Under the pieces are notes generated by a model. It saw only the letters and a program-made list of their open reading frames with translations, searched no databases and had not been told where the DNA came from. The position numbers were made by a program, and so were the translations under genes. Of a stretch of 8,983 nucleotides of DNA, positions 1-5,320 are shown piece by piece. How positions within the stretch are numbered: the stretch's first letter is position 1; each line of letters begins with the position of its first letter. Source of the DNA: an uncultured Oscillospiraceae bacterium (GTDB lineage Bacteria; Bacillota; Clostridia; Oscillospirales; Ruminococcaceae); NCBI GenBank assembly GCA_958403605.1, contig CATXYA010000037.1:1-8983 (forward strand), written 5' to 3'.

Positions 1-582
1 AGCCCACTCTAGTTCCGGATGAGTATAATTCTTTTGTACTGTAGTTCTTAAGGCATCAATTGCTGTGTTTCCCGTGACATAAATGGAAGAAGGTGATTTG
101 CCTTCATTAAGAAGATTTTTCTTGGAAAGCTCCGTCGGAGCAAAATTATATTTTGCAATAATTCCAACGGCTTGACGATTAAACTCTTCAGGATAAGGAG
201 AATAAATATTGTAGGTGCGTAAACCTGCCTCCACGTGCCCGACAGGGATTTGCAAATAGAAACAAGCTAAAGAAGTAACAAAAGTAGTTGAGGTGTCTCC
301 ATGAACTAAAACAATATCGGGCTTTTCTGCTTCTAAAACTTTTCTAATGCTCGACAAAATACTGATAGTAACATCAAAAAGAGTTTGATTCTCTCTCATA
401 ATAGACAAGTCATAATCTGGGGTCAAATGAAATACTGCAAGAACTTGATCTAACATTTGGCGATGCTGTCCCGATACGCACACAATCGTTTTGAATTTAG
501 GTCGTCTTTTAAGTTCATTTACAAGGGGACACATTTTAATTGCTTCGGGCCGGGTACCAAAAACCAACATGATTTTTTTCAT
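1..582 (-). CDS. wecB: UDP-N-acetylglucosamine 2-epimerase, N-terminal 194 residues (gene runs off the left edge)
   Basis: Non-hydrolysing epimerase that interconverts UDP-GlcNAc and UDP-ManNAc in the cytoplasm, supplying ManNAc for surface glycans. Reading leftward from ATG 582 gives an uninterrupted frame to base 1. The N-terminus MKKIMLVFGTRPEAIK is the family signature (FGTRPEAIK). It is followed by SGQHRQMLDQVL (37-48), VHGDTSTT (93-100), VGHVEAGLRT (114-123), SPYPEEFNR (128-136) and VTGNTAIDAL. The residues matching E. coli WecB Asp95, Glu117 and Glu131 are present as D96, E118 and E132. The family is usually about 370-380 residues, so roughly half is missing through the window edge, not a visible break. 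An AAGGATG ribosome binding site lies 8 bases before the ATG. That ATG overlaps the stop of the upstream GT2 gene by one base (TAATG), so translation is probably coupled. Third codon positions are A/T-rich, like the two genes before it. The assignment is very secure for the part seen; a hydrolysing variant cannot be fully excluded without the C-terminal half. Confidence 0.95.
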   Translation of the reverse strand, partial: MKKIMLVFGTRPEAIKMCPLVNELKRRPKFKTIVCVSGQHRQMLDQVLAVFHLTPDYDLSIMRENQTLFDVTISILSSIRKVLEAEKPDIVLVHGDTSTTFVTSLACFYLQIPVGHVEAGLRTYNIYSPYPEEFNRQAVGIIAKYNFAPTELSKKNLLNEGKSPSSIYVTGNTAIDALRTTVQKNYTHPELEWA

Positions 583-1577
583 TAATAATTCATCCTTCTT
601 AACGCTTTCTGAAAATGAAACCCTAATTGTAGAAGAACAGTTAAACGCAAGCGTACAAACAACCATATTATAAAATAAACAAATTGACTTCGATACATAT
701 CTCGAACAGCGATTCGTATCTTCGGATGACACAACCAGGCCGAAATTTGTTGGCGTTCTTTTTTATAAGTTTTTTCCCCGAGTAAGATTAAACGCTGAAT
801 AGTACGAATGGTATCACCAACCAACAATGCATTTTCTGCGCGAGGTACGTATCCTGAGGAAAAATGTTGGCTTGAAAATTCCGTGCGCAGTTTATATACC
901 TGTAATGCATAAGAAAATTTTTTTTCATCAAATCGACTGGTCATTGCCGAACGATTAAGATGCGTATAATAATATAAACATTCGGCTACTATTTGTATTG
1001 TTTTACAACGTGGTAAATAGCGCATATTCAATTCTACATCTTCGCCAAAATAACAACTTTCATCGAATTCGTCAAATAGAACGGCTCGATACAATTTACC
1101 CCACACGCAGGAATAACAGTATTTTAGAGTAAGAGAAGAATAATCCTCTTCTAACTCAAACATGTTTTTGTAAAAATGATTCCCAAACGAACATTTTCTT
1201 TGAGTATGAGAATACACGTTCGTATAACTTCCAATTACAAGGTCTGCATTTGTTTGTTGCTGCGCGCTAACCAATGTTTCACAGCAATGTTTGGCAAGGT
1301 AATCGTCACTGTCAACGAAGAGATAGAATTTACTTGTTGCTGCCCGTATTCCGGAATTTCTAGCGGCGGAAAGACCTTGGTTAGACTGGTGTATTACGCG
1401 AATACGAGAATCTTGTAACGCAAATTTTTCGCATAGGAGCCCAGCATTGTCGGGAGAACCATCATCAACTAAAATCAATTCAAAATCTTGCCAAGTCTGG
1501 TTAAGAATACTCTCCACACAGTGGGTAAGAGAATGAAAGGTGTTATAAACTGGTACAATAATACTAAGATACGCCAT
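582..1577 (-). CDS. GT2 family glycosyltransferase (EpsJ/CpsJ-like), 331 aa
   Basis: Cytoplasmic or membrane-associated inverting glycosyltransferase that probably adds one sugar to a lipid-linked repeat unit; donor and acceptor cannot be read from the sequence. The GT-A fold is clear: LSIIVPVYN at 4-12, the nucleotide-binding VDDGS (37-41), NQGLSAARNSGI (66-77) and the metal-binding DSDD (89-92). WGKLYRA (159-165) followed by FGED (177-180) matches the second half of the EpsJ/CpsJ-type family, where the ED pair is in the usual place for the catalytic base. The C-terminal residues about 298-322 are hydrophobic and basic and may bind the membrane. Length is normal for the family. It is the middle gene of a three-gene leftward operon. 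Its ATG overlaps the stop of the upstream gene by one base (TAATG), with a weak AGGGAG about 10 bases upstream, and its own stop overlaps the wecB start in the same way. Codon use is A/T-rich. Confidence 0.93.
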   Translation of the reverse strand: MAYLSIIVPVYNTFHSLTHCVESILNQTWQDFELILVDDGSPDNAGLLCEKFALQDSRIRVIHQSNQGLSAARNSGIRAATSKFYLFVDSDDYLAKHCCETLVSAQQQTNADLVIGSYTNVYSHTQRKCSFGNHFYKNMFELEEDYSSLTLKYCYSCVWGKLYRAVLFDEFDESCYFGEDVELNMRYLPRCKTIQIVAECLYYYTHLNRSAMTSRFDEKKFSYALQVYKLRTEFSSQHFSSGYVPRAENALLVGDTIRTIQRLILLGEKTYKKERQQISAWLCHPKIRIAVRDMYRSQFVYFIIWLFVRLRLTVLLQLGFHFQKALRRMNY

Positions 1578-2509
1578 TAGGAATGCGCTCCCTGAAAATA
1601 TAAAAATATCTTAAAAATAGGAGTAGGCAAAAGGGCCATGATTACCTCCCCCCAAGCGGCGCGTGGAGAAAATGCACGATACCGCAGAATAGTAAATACA
1701 TGTCCTTTTGCCCTTGCCTGGTTAAACGCTTTTGCATATTCCAAACCTGGATAGTCTGGAAATTTATTAGAAAAATCCTCGATGAATTGTTCCGTTGGGG
1801 CAACCCACTTCTTTTTGTAATCTCCTTTTCCATTAACATCTTGAAATATACCGCCCCCAGATACATTACCTCCGTGACGTCGCCAAAATACGAGCGGCTT
1901 ACCAATATTTGCGCCAGGGCCCATGGCACTAAGACAGCTACCAAGCCAATGATCATGTCCAAGAGATGGACTGAAAGGAAGACAATCTTGCGCAGCTTTT
2001 CGCTTAGCGAGTAAGGTGAGCCCTGGAGTATAACAGGAAAATAAACTTTTGAGTGTAATATCATCCCCAGTACACCAAATGCGGCATGGAAGAGGGTCCT
2101 TTGCCCGTAAGCTAGAAACAAAAACTTCCCCTTTTTCATCAATTAGAGACAAATCACAACAGGCAAAAATTGTATGAGTCTTTTGTGTTTCTTCATAACA
2201 TGTACTGATTTTTTCTTTTAACCAAATATCATCCTGATCGCAGTAGCAAACATAGTCTCCGGTCGCAGCGGCAGTAAGGAGTTCAAAAGATTTTGTATAT
2301 CCAACATGAACGGTGGAAGGCAAGACAATAACCGGAAAGTTAGTAATACACTGTGAGAAAATATCTTTTGGGAAGACCTCTGCTGGATCGTCACAACGCA
2401 CCAGAAGACGAAGTGATGGGTAAGTTTGCTCATTCAAAGAAAGCAAAAGCTCTCGAAGATAAGAAGGGTTAGGATGAAAGAGTGAAAGTAGGATTTCAAT
2501 GATTGGCAT
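1577..2509 (-). CDS. GT2 family glycosyltransferase (rhamnosyltransferase-like), 310 aa
   Basis: Probable glycosyltransferase of polysaccharide repeat-unit assembly. The N-terminus IEILLSLFHPNPSYLRELLLSL (about 4-25) and the QTYP segment at 28-31 are typical of GT2 enzymes. CDQDDIW at 90-96 carries the metal-binding DxDD and is the form common in rhamnosyltransferase-like members. HDHWL (185-189) and the WRRH segment (209-212, in place of the usual YRxH) complete the active-site pattern. The motifs suggest a rhamnosyltransferase-like subgroup, but the donor is not proven. Residues about 284-306 are hydrophobic and could touch the membrane. The start is well supported: AAGGAGG lies 7 bases before the ATG, and a promoter-like element lies about 100 bases upstream (2611-2639). 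First gene of the leftward GT2-GT2-wecB operon. It is A/T-rich, in sharp contrast to the genes right of position 2780. Confidence 0.92.
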   Translation of the reverse strand: MPIIEILLSLFHPNPSYLRELLLSLNEQTYPSLRLLVRCDDPAEVFPKDIFSQCITNFPVIVLPSTVHVGYTKSFELLTAAATGDYVCYCDQDDIWLKEKISTCYEETQKTHTIFACCDLSLIDEKGEVFVSSLRAKDPLPCRIWCTGDDITLKSLFSCYTPGLTLLAKRKAAQDCLPFSPSLGHDHWLGSCLSAMGPGANIGKPLVFWRRHGGNVSGGGIFQDVNGKGDYKKKWVAPTEQFIEDFSNKFPDYPGLEYAKAFNQARAKGHVFTILRYRAFSPRAAWGEVIMALLPTPIFKIFLYFQGAHS

Positions 2510-2610
2510 CTTCCGTCCTCCTTATATCTGAAAATGTTTGTTACGTTCAAGCAATTAAAAATTTTGGTGAAGACTTTTTTGAACGAAAAAACTTCTCGAT
2601 ATTTCTTACT

Positions 2611-2639
2611 ATATTACACATATTTATACGTAAAGTCAA
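2611..2639 (-). promoter_or_regulatory. Predicted sigma-A promoter of the leftward GT2-GT2-wecB operon
   Basis: Read on the minus strand, TTGACT (2639-2634) and TAATAT (2616-2611) are separated by exactly 17 bases in A+T-rich DNA. The -35 is 5/6 to consensus and the -10 is 4/6. The predicted start of transcription is near 2604, giving a leader of about 95 bases before ATG 2509. It is the best-placed candidate in the gap, and the terminator at 2743-2775 just upstream makes a separate promoter here logical. The leader contains an A/T hairpin (2569-2595: GAAG, 2-base bulge, six T, loop GAACG, six A, CTTC) of unknown meaning. Confidence 0.55.
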
Positions 2640-2655
2640 CTTGGGGGCTGACTAC

Positions 2656-2672
2656 TTAGTCCACAAGACTAA
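2656..2672. promoter_or_regulatory. Inverted repeat TTAGTC-N5-GACTAA upstream of the operon promoter; possible operator
   Basis: Perfect 6-base arms (2656-2661 and 2667-2672) flank CACAA. A further GACTA at 2650-2654 also pairs with the left arm, so one half-site occurs three times within about 25 bases. The centre at 2664 is about 60 bases upstream of the start of transcription predicted for the leftward operon, a usual place for an activator. A regulator is inference only; short inverted repeats in A+T-rich DNA often arise by chance. Confidence 0.25.
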
Positions 2673-2694
2673 AAAGCTTTTTTGATTCTGTAAA

Positions 2695-2710
2695 ACTTTG
2701 AAAACAAAGT
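2695..2710. repeat. Small A+T-rich hairpin ACTTTG-AAAA-CAAAGT
   Basis: Perfect 6-base inverted repeat with a 4-base loop. On the leftward transcript it is followed by UUUUAC, so it could serve as a weak second terminator behind the one at 2743-2775. The stem is A+T-rich and probably not stable alone. Confidence 0.3.
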
Positions 2711-2742
2711 GTTCTAAAGTAAAAAAATAAATCCGTAAGAAA

Positions 2743-2775
2743 TTAAAAGGATGAGTGATGTGCATGGCTCATCCT
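2743..2775 (-). terminator. Predicted rho-independent terminator after the DUF2304 gene
   Basis: The arms AGGATGAG (2748-2755) and CTCATCCT (2768-2775) pair perfectly over 8 bases around a 12-base loop. Read leftward, the stem runs straight into TTTTAATTTC, an imperfect U-tract. It begins 5 bases past the TAG stop of the DUF2304 gene (2781-2783), as expected for the end of the transcript coming from the right. The right arm also carries AAAGGAGG, which could act as a ribosome binding site for a short reading frame, but the terminator reading is simpler. Confidence 0.65.
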
Positions 2776-2780
2776 CCTTT

Positions 2781-3158
2781 CTAATACTTAATAGGTTTTT
2801 TGTCAGACAACTTCTTGTCAAAATTAGAAATTTGCGTAGGATGCAGCGCAATATACTGCGTCAACTCCGTGATCTGACGGTCCATGCGGGACAACTTGAT
2901 GGTGGAGGTGAACTCTTTGAACAGGAGGATGCACATCAATACCAGGTACAGCAGGTTAGCCGGGGACTGGATGCCCAGGATGCTGGCGGGGTAAATGATG
3001 AGCTCCGGCCAAATGCTTAAAACGACCAGGCCGACGCCCAGAATGCCCCAGAAGATCGCATAATCGATCTGCATGCGGCTTTTGTGGATCTGGAACAAGA
3101 AGTACGCCAGCATCAGTACGGCGCCGAGGAACAATGCAATACGGAATTCAAGAGACAT
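2781..3158 (-). CDS. DUF2304 family small membrane protein (GacJ-like), 125 aa
   Basis: Small integral membrane protein, probably the partner of the GT2 enzyme encoded just upstream. Three hydrophobic segments are visible: about 5-22, 34-56 (with WGILGVGLVVLSIWP) and 68-80. A charged C-terminal tail (81-125) has a helical, coiled-coil-like stretch (RMDRQITELTQYI). Topology, size and the position behind a polyprenyl-phosphate GT2 fit DUF2304. From established knowledge, streptococcal GacJ, a small membrane protein encoded beside GacI, binds that GT2 and boosts its synthesis of undecaprenyl-P-GlcNAc; the same role here is inference. The start at ATG 3158 has GAGG 6 bases upstream and lies inside the end of the GT2 gene (11-base overlap), so translation is coupled. 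The reading frame stays open upstream to 3395, but that part is the GT2 gene in another frame. A terminator follows the stop. Confidence 0.85.
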   Translation of the reverse strand: MSLEFRIALFLGAVLMLAYFLFQIHKSRMQIDYAIFWGILGVGLVVLSIWPELIIYPASILGIQSPANLLYLVLMCILLFKEFTSTIKLSRMDRQITELTQYIALHPTQISNFDKKLSDKKPIKY

Positions 3159-3879
3159 GAGAGACCTCGCTTCCCGCCGGGACCGGCGCAAACTTTTTTC
3201 CGCCGCGGAACCACTGGACCAACAAGATCGAGACGGCCATGCGCAGCATATAGGCGGCGCTTTTGGCGGGGGTGAAATAGCTGGCGCCGTCCTGCCGGGG
3301 GGCCATCGCCACGGGGACCTCGGTGACGCGGATGCCGCGCCGCAGCAAATAGCTGATGGTATCCGGCTCCGGGCTATGGTTGATGTATTGGGCAAACTCT
3401 GCGATCATACGTTTGTTGTACAAGCGCATACCGCTGGTGGGATCCTTGATCTTCGTGCCCGTCGTCAGCCAGATCGCAAAGCGGATCAAGGCGCTGCCCA
3501 CGGCGCGCAGATGCTGCGGCCCCTCACCGCTCTGCATACGGCTGCCGATAACGATATCCACGCCCTTGTGGAGCTCCTGGATCATCGGCTCGATATATTC
3601 CGGCAGATGCTGCCCATCGCCGTCGAATTGGAGCACGGCGTCATATTGCTGCTGCAGCGCATATTTCATGCCGGTCTGGAACGCGCCCGCCAGCCCCAGA
3701 TTGGTGGGAAGGTCCAAAAGCGGGAACCCATGCGTGCGGCACACCTCGGCGGTGGCATCCGTGCTGCCGTCATTGACGACGAGATAGTCGTAGTCCGGCA
3801 CATAGGCGTTGAGCGAACGGATGACCCGCTCTAAGTTTTTGGCCTCATTAAAAGCCGGGATCAAAATCAGAACTTTCAA
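3148..3879 (-). CDS. DPM1/GtrB/GacI-like GT2 glycosyltransferase, probable polyprenyl-phosphate sugar synthase, 243 aa, likely TTG start
   Basis: Probably transfers a sugar from a nucleotide donor to undecaprenyl phosphate on the inner membrane face, giving a carrier for modification outside the cell. Numbering from the TTG: MKVLILIPAFNE (1-12), VVNDGSTDAT (34-43), NLGLAGAFQTG (60-70), metal-binding DGDGQH (86-91), IGSRM (111-115), DPTSGMR (146-152), EPD (171-173) and a hydrophobic segment at about 208-223. This is the standard order of DPM1-like GT2 enzymes. The start is decided by the ribosome binding site: AGGAGG (3891-3886) touches ATG 3885 with no spacer but lies 6 bases before the in-frame TTG 3879, which also gives the typical N-terminus MKVLILIPA. 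The frame is open back to ATG 4029, but that lies upstream of the predicted promoter at 3979-4007 and adds residues unlike the family. The 3' end overlaps the DUF2304 gene by 11 bases. If ATG 3885 is used, the protein is 245 residues. Confidence 0.9.
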   Translation of the reverse strand: MKVLILIPAFNEAKNLERVIRSLNAYVPDYDYLVVNDGSTDATAEVCRTHGFPLLDLPTNLGLAGAFQTGMKYALQQQYDAVLQFDGDGQHLPEYIEPMIQELHKGVDIVIGSRMQSGEGPQHLRAVGSALIRFAIWLTTGTKIKDPTSGMRLYNKRMIAEFAQYINHSPEPDTISYLLRRGIRVTEVPVAMAPRQDGASYFTPAKSAAYMLRMAVSILLVQWFRGGKKFAPVPAGSEVSHVS

Positions 3880-3885
3880 GGACAT

Positions 3886-3891
3886 CCTCCT
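3886..3891 (-). promoter_or_regulatory. Ribosome binding site that favours the TTG start of the GT2 gene
   Basis: A perfect AGGAGG lies directly against ATG 3885 (spacing 0) and 6 bases before in-frame TTG 3879. A spacing of 5-9 bases is usual for such a strong site, so initiation at the TTG is favoured and the ATG is probably unused. Confidence 0.6.
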
Positions 3892-3978
3892 GGTTTCTAC
3901 TGCATCGAATCTTCGGACGAAAAGCTTTCCGCTGATCTTAGACATCCGATTGCTAAAAAGGACAGAAAACCCAATTGA

Positions 3979-4007
3979 ATTATAGCATATTCGACAAATT
4001 TTGACTA
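3979..4007 (-). promoter_or_regulatory. Predicted extended -10 promoter for the GT2-DUF2304 pair
   Basis: On the minus strand, TAGTCA (4007-4002, 4/6 to the -35 consensus) is followed after 17 bases by a perfect TATAAT (3984-3979), which is preceded by TGC, making an extended -10 (TGnTATAAT). The predicted start of transcription is near 3972, leaving a leader of about 90 bases before TTG 3879. It sits 16-44 bases past the GT4 stop, in a short A+T-rich gap. I see no clear terminator between the GT4 gene and this promoter, so read-through from the GT4 gene is also likely. Confidence 0.65.
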
Positions 4008-4022
4008 CGATTTTCCATAATT

Positions 4023-5156
4023 TTAACAAGTGAAATCAGAAAACGCCTGCTCTAATTTGTCACAGGTATGTTCCCAGGTAAAATGATCATAAAAACGGGC
4101 GGCAGCATTTTGGGCGGCCTCCCGGCAGGCATCGGGATGCGCCAGCGCCCATTGAAGCGCCTCTTCGATCTCCGCCTGGCTGTTGCCGGGCATCACGGTG
4201 CCGTAAGCGGGCCCCGCGATCAGCTCTTTCGCGCCGCCATAAGGAGCGGTGATCACATAACAGCGGCAGACGACGGCTTCCGCCACGCAGGTGGGAAAGC
4301 CTTCCGAATCCGACGGCAGGCAAAGCGCCTGGCAGCGGGCCATCAGCCGCAGCAAAACATCTCGGGGCAAGCTGCCCAACAAGCGCAGGGAACGAAGCCT
4401 CTGCTGCTTCAGCGGCTGGAAGAGCGGGCCGTCACCGGCGGTCAGCAGATAAATGGGCTGTCCCCGCTGATGGAGCGCCTCCACGGCCTGCGCCAACTGC
4501 AGAATGCCCTTCTCCGGCAGCAGACGTCCGGCAAAAAGGACCAAAGAAGCATCGGACGGCAGCGCAGGCAGCGGTTCCGGCGGTTGGGCGAGGATGCGGT
4601 GGATCTCTTCATGATCCACCGAGTTATAGAGGACGCCCTCCGCCCGGATGCCATGCTGTGCCAGCCAAGCGGCGCTGGCTTCGGAGACGGAGAAAAAATG
4701 CCGGCACCAGTGCTTGGCCAAAAGCAGACAGGCGTTTTCGTAGAGGCGGTCACAGAGATCTAAGACCGGATTTTGAAACCCGATATACCCGGAGCCGTGT
4801 TCAATGGTCAAAAAGGGGATGTGGAATTTATGGGCAAAGCGCATCCCCAGCAGGCAGAGGGGATACAGGCGCGTCTGGATGACAATGCGGTCGATGGCGC
4901 GCGCCCGCAGCGTTTTTTGCAGCCGTCCCAACGAAAAGGTGAGCGGCATCCGTCCGTGCAGGGCGCCGTAAGAAGGAACGCGGAAGATCTCGACTCCCGG
5001 GGCCTCTTTTTCCCATGCGGGCAGCCCCGGCAGAGAGGTGGTGACGATCAGGACCGCATGGCCCCGCCTGGCCAAACACCGCGCCAGTTCGTGGGTATAG
5101 CGCTCCACGCCTCCCACGGTGGGAAGGTACTGCGCGGAAAAGATACAATAGGTCAC
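4023..5156 (-). CDS. GT4 family glycosyltransferase, 377 aa, GTG start
   Basis: Retaining GT-B-fold glycosyltransferase, cytoplasmic or peripheral to the membrane, likely adding a sugar to a glycan intermediate; donor unknown, though manC next door makes GDP-mannose a candidate. Numbering from GTG 5156: the N-terminal donor-independent domain has SAQYLPTVGGVERYTHELA (about 7-25) with the glycine-rich GGVER at 15-19, and EHGSGYIG around 119-126. The C-terminal domain has FAGRLLPEKG (208-217; Lys216 in the phosphate-binding place) and the EX7E motif in DSEGFPTCVAEAV (Glu285 and Glu293). The length is typical of GT4. GTG 5156 is preferred: AGGT lies 6 bases upstream and the N-terminus then begins directly at the first strand (VTYCIFSAQYLP). 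The in-frame ATG at 5234 lies upstream of the predicted promoter (5196-5224) and can be excluded if that promoter is real. Divergent from manC; followed after a short gap by the GT2-DUF2304 pair. Confidence 0.92.
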   Translation of the reverse strand: MTYCIFSAQYLPTVGGVERYTHELARCLARRGHAVLIVTTSLPGLPAWEKEAPGVEIFRVPSYGALHGRMPLTFSLGRLQKTLRARAIDRIVIQTRLYPLCLLGMRFAHKFHIPFLTIEHGSGYIGFQNPVLDLCDRLYENACLLLAKHWCRHFFSVSEASAAWLAQHGIRAEGVLYNSVDHEEIHRILAQPPEPLPALPSDASLVLFAGRLLPEKGILQLAQAVEALHQRGQPIYLLTAGDGPLFQPLKQQRLRSLRLLGSLPRDVLLRLMARCQALCLPSDSEGFPTCVAEAVVCRCYVITAPYGGAKELIAGPAYGTVMPGNSQAEIEEALQWALAHPDACREAAQNAAARFYDHFTWEHTCDKLEQAFSDFTC

Positions 5157-5195
5157 GGCGTCACCTGCTTCCTCTCCCAAAGTATTGCTGCTATC

Positions 5196-5224
5196 AGTAT
5201 AAAGAAAAAAGACTTGGTTTGCAA
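5196..5224 (-). promoter_or_regulatory. Predicted promoter of the leftward GT4 gene
   Basis: On the minus strand, TTGCAA (5224-5219) and TATACT (5201-5196) are exactly 17 bases apart, close to sigma-A consensus. The predicted start of transcription near 5189 gives a leader of about 33 bases before GTG 5156. It sits in the 164-base divergent gap shared with manC. Confidence 0.65.
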
Positions 5225-5248
5225 CCGGCGGCAAAGCGGGGCTGTCCC

Positions 5249-5277
5249 TTTTAAAGCGAGTCTTGGTATGGTATACT
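5249..5277 (+). promoter_or_regulatory. Predicted extended -10 promoter of manC and the rightward genes
   Basis: TATACT at 5272-5277 is preceded by TGG, giving an extended -10 (TGnTATACT). The hexamer 17 bases upstream (TTTTAA, 5249-5254) is a poor -35, as is common for extended -10 promoters. The predicted start of transcription near 5284 leaves about 37 bases before ATG 5321. It lies back to back with the GT4 promoter (5196-5224), and the two share the same -10 hexamer. Confidence 0.5.
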
Positions 5278-5320
5278 TATCACATTCACAGCGATAGCGA
5301 ACGAAAAAGGGAGGACCTGC

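Noticed and set aside
2671..2682. AAAAAGCTTTTT palindrome as a possible terminator
   Set aside because: Perfect palindrome but with no loop and only one G-C step on each side; it cannot form a useful RNA hairpin and is expected by chance in A+T-rich DNA.
2503..2685. 60-codon frame on the plus strand in the intergenic region
   Set aside because: It lies on the opposite strand across the promoter and leader of the left operon, has no good ribosome binding site, and no conserved feature.
3073..3834. Open frame of 253 codons on the plus strand opposite the GT2-DUF2304 pair
   Set aside because: It overlaps two minus-strand genes with strong motifs, has no ribosome binding site of note, and encodes no recognisable domain.
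3880..4029. N-terminal extension of the GT2 gene to ATG 4029
   Set aside because: It would start upstream of the well-formed extended -10 promoter, overlap the GT4 stop, and add about 50 residues absent from the family.
5157..5234. N-terminal extension of the GT4 gene to ATG 5234
   Set aside because: The predicted promoter (5196-5224) lies inside it, and the GT4 fold starts properly at GTG 5156 with its own ribosome binding site.
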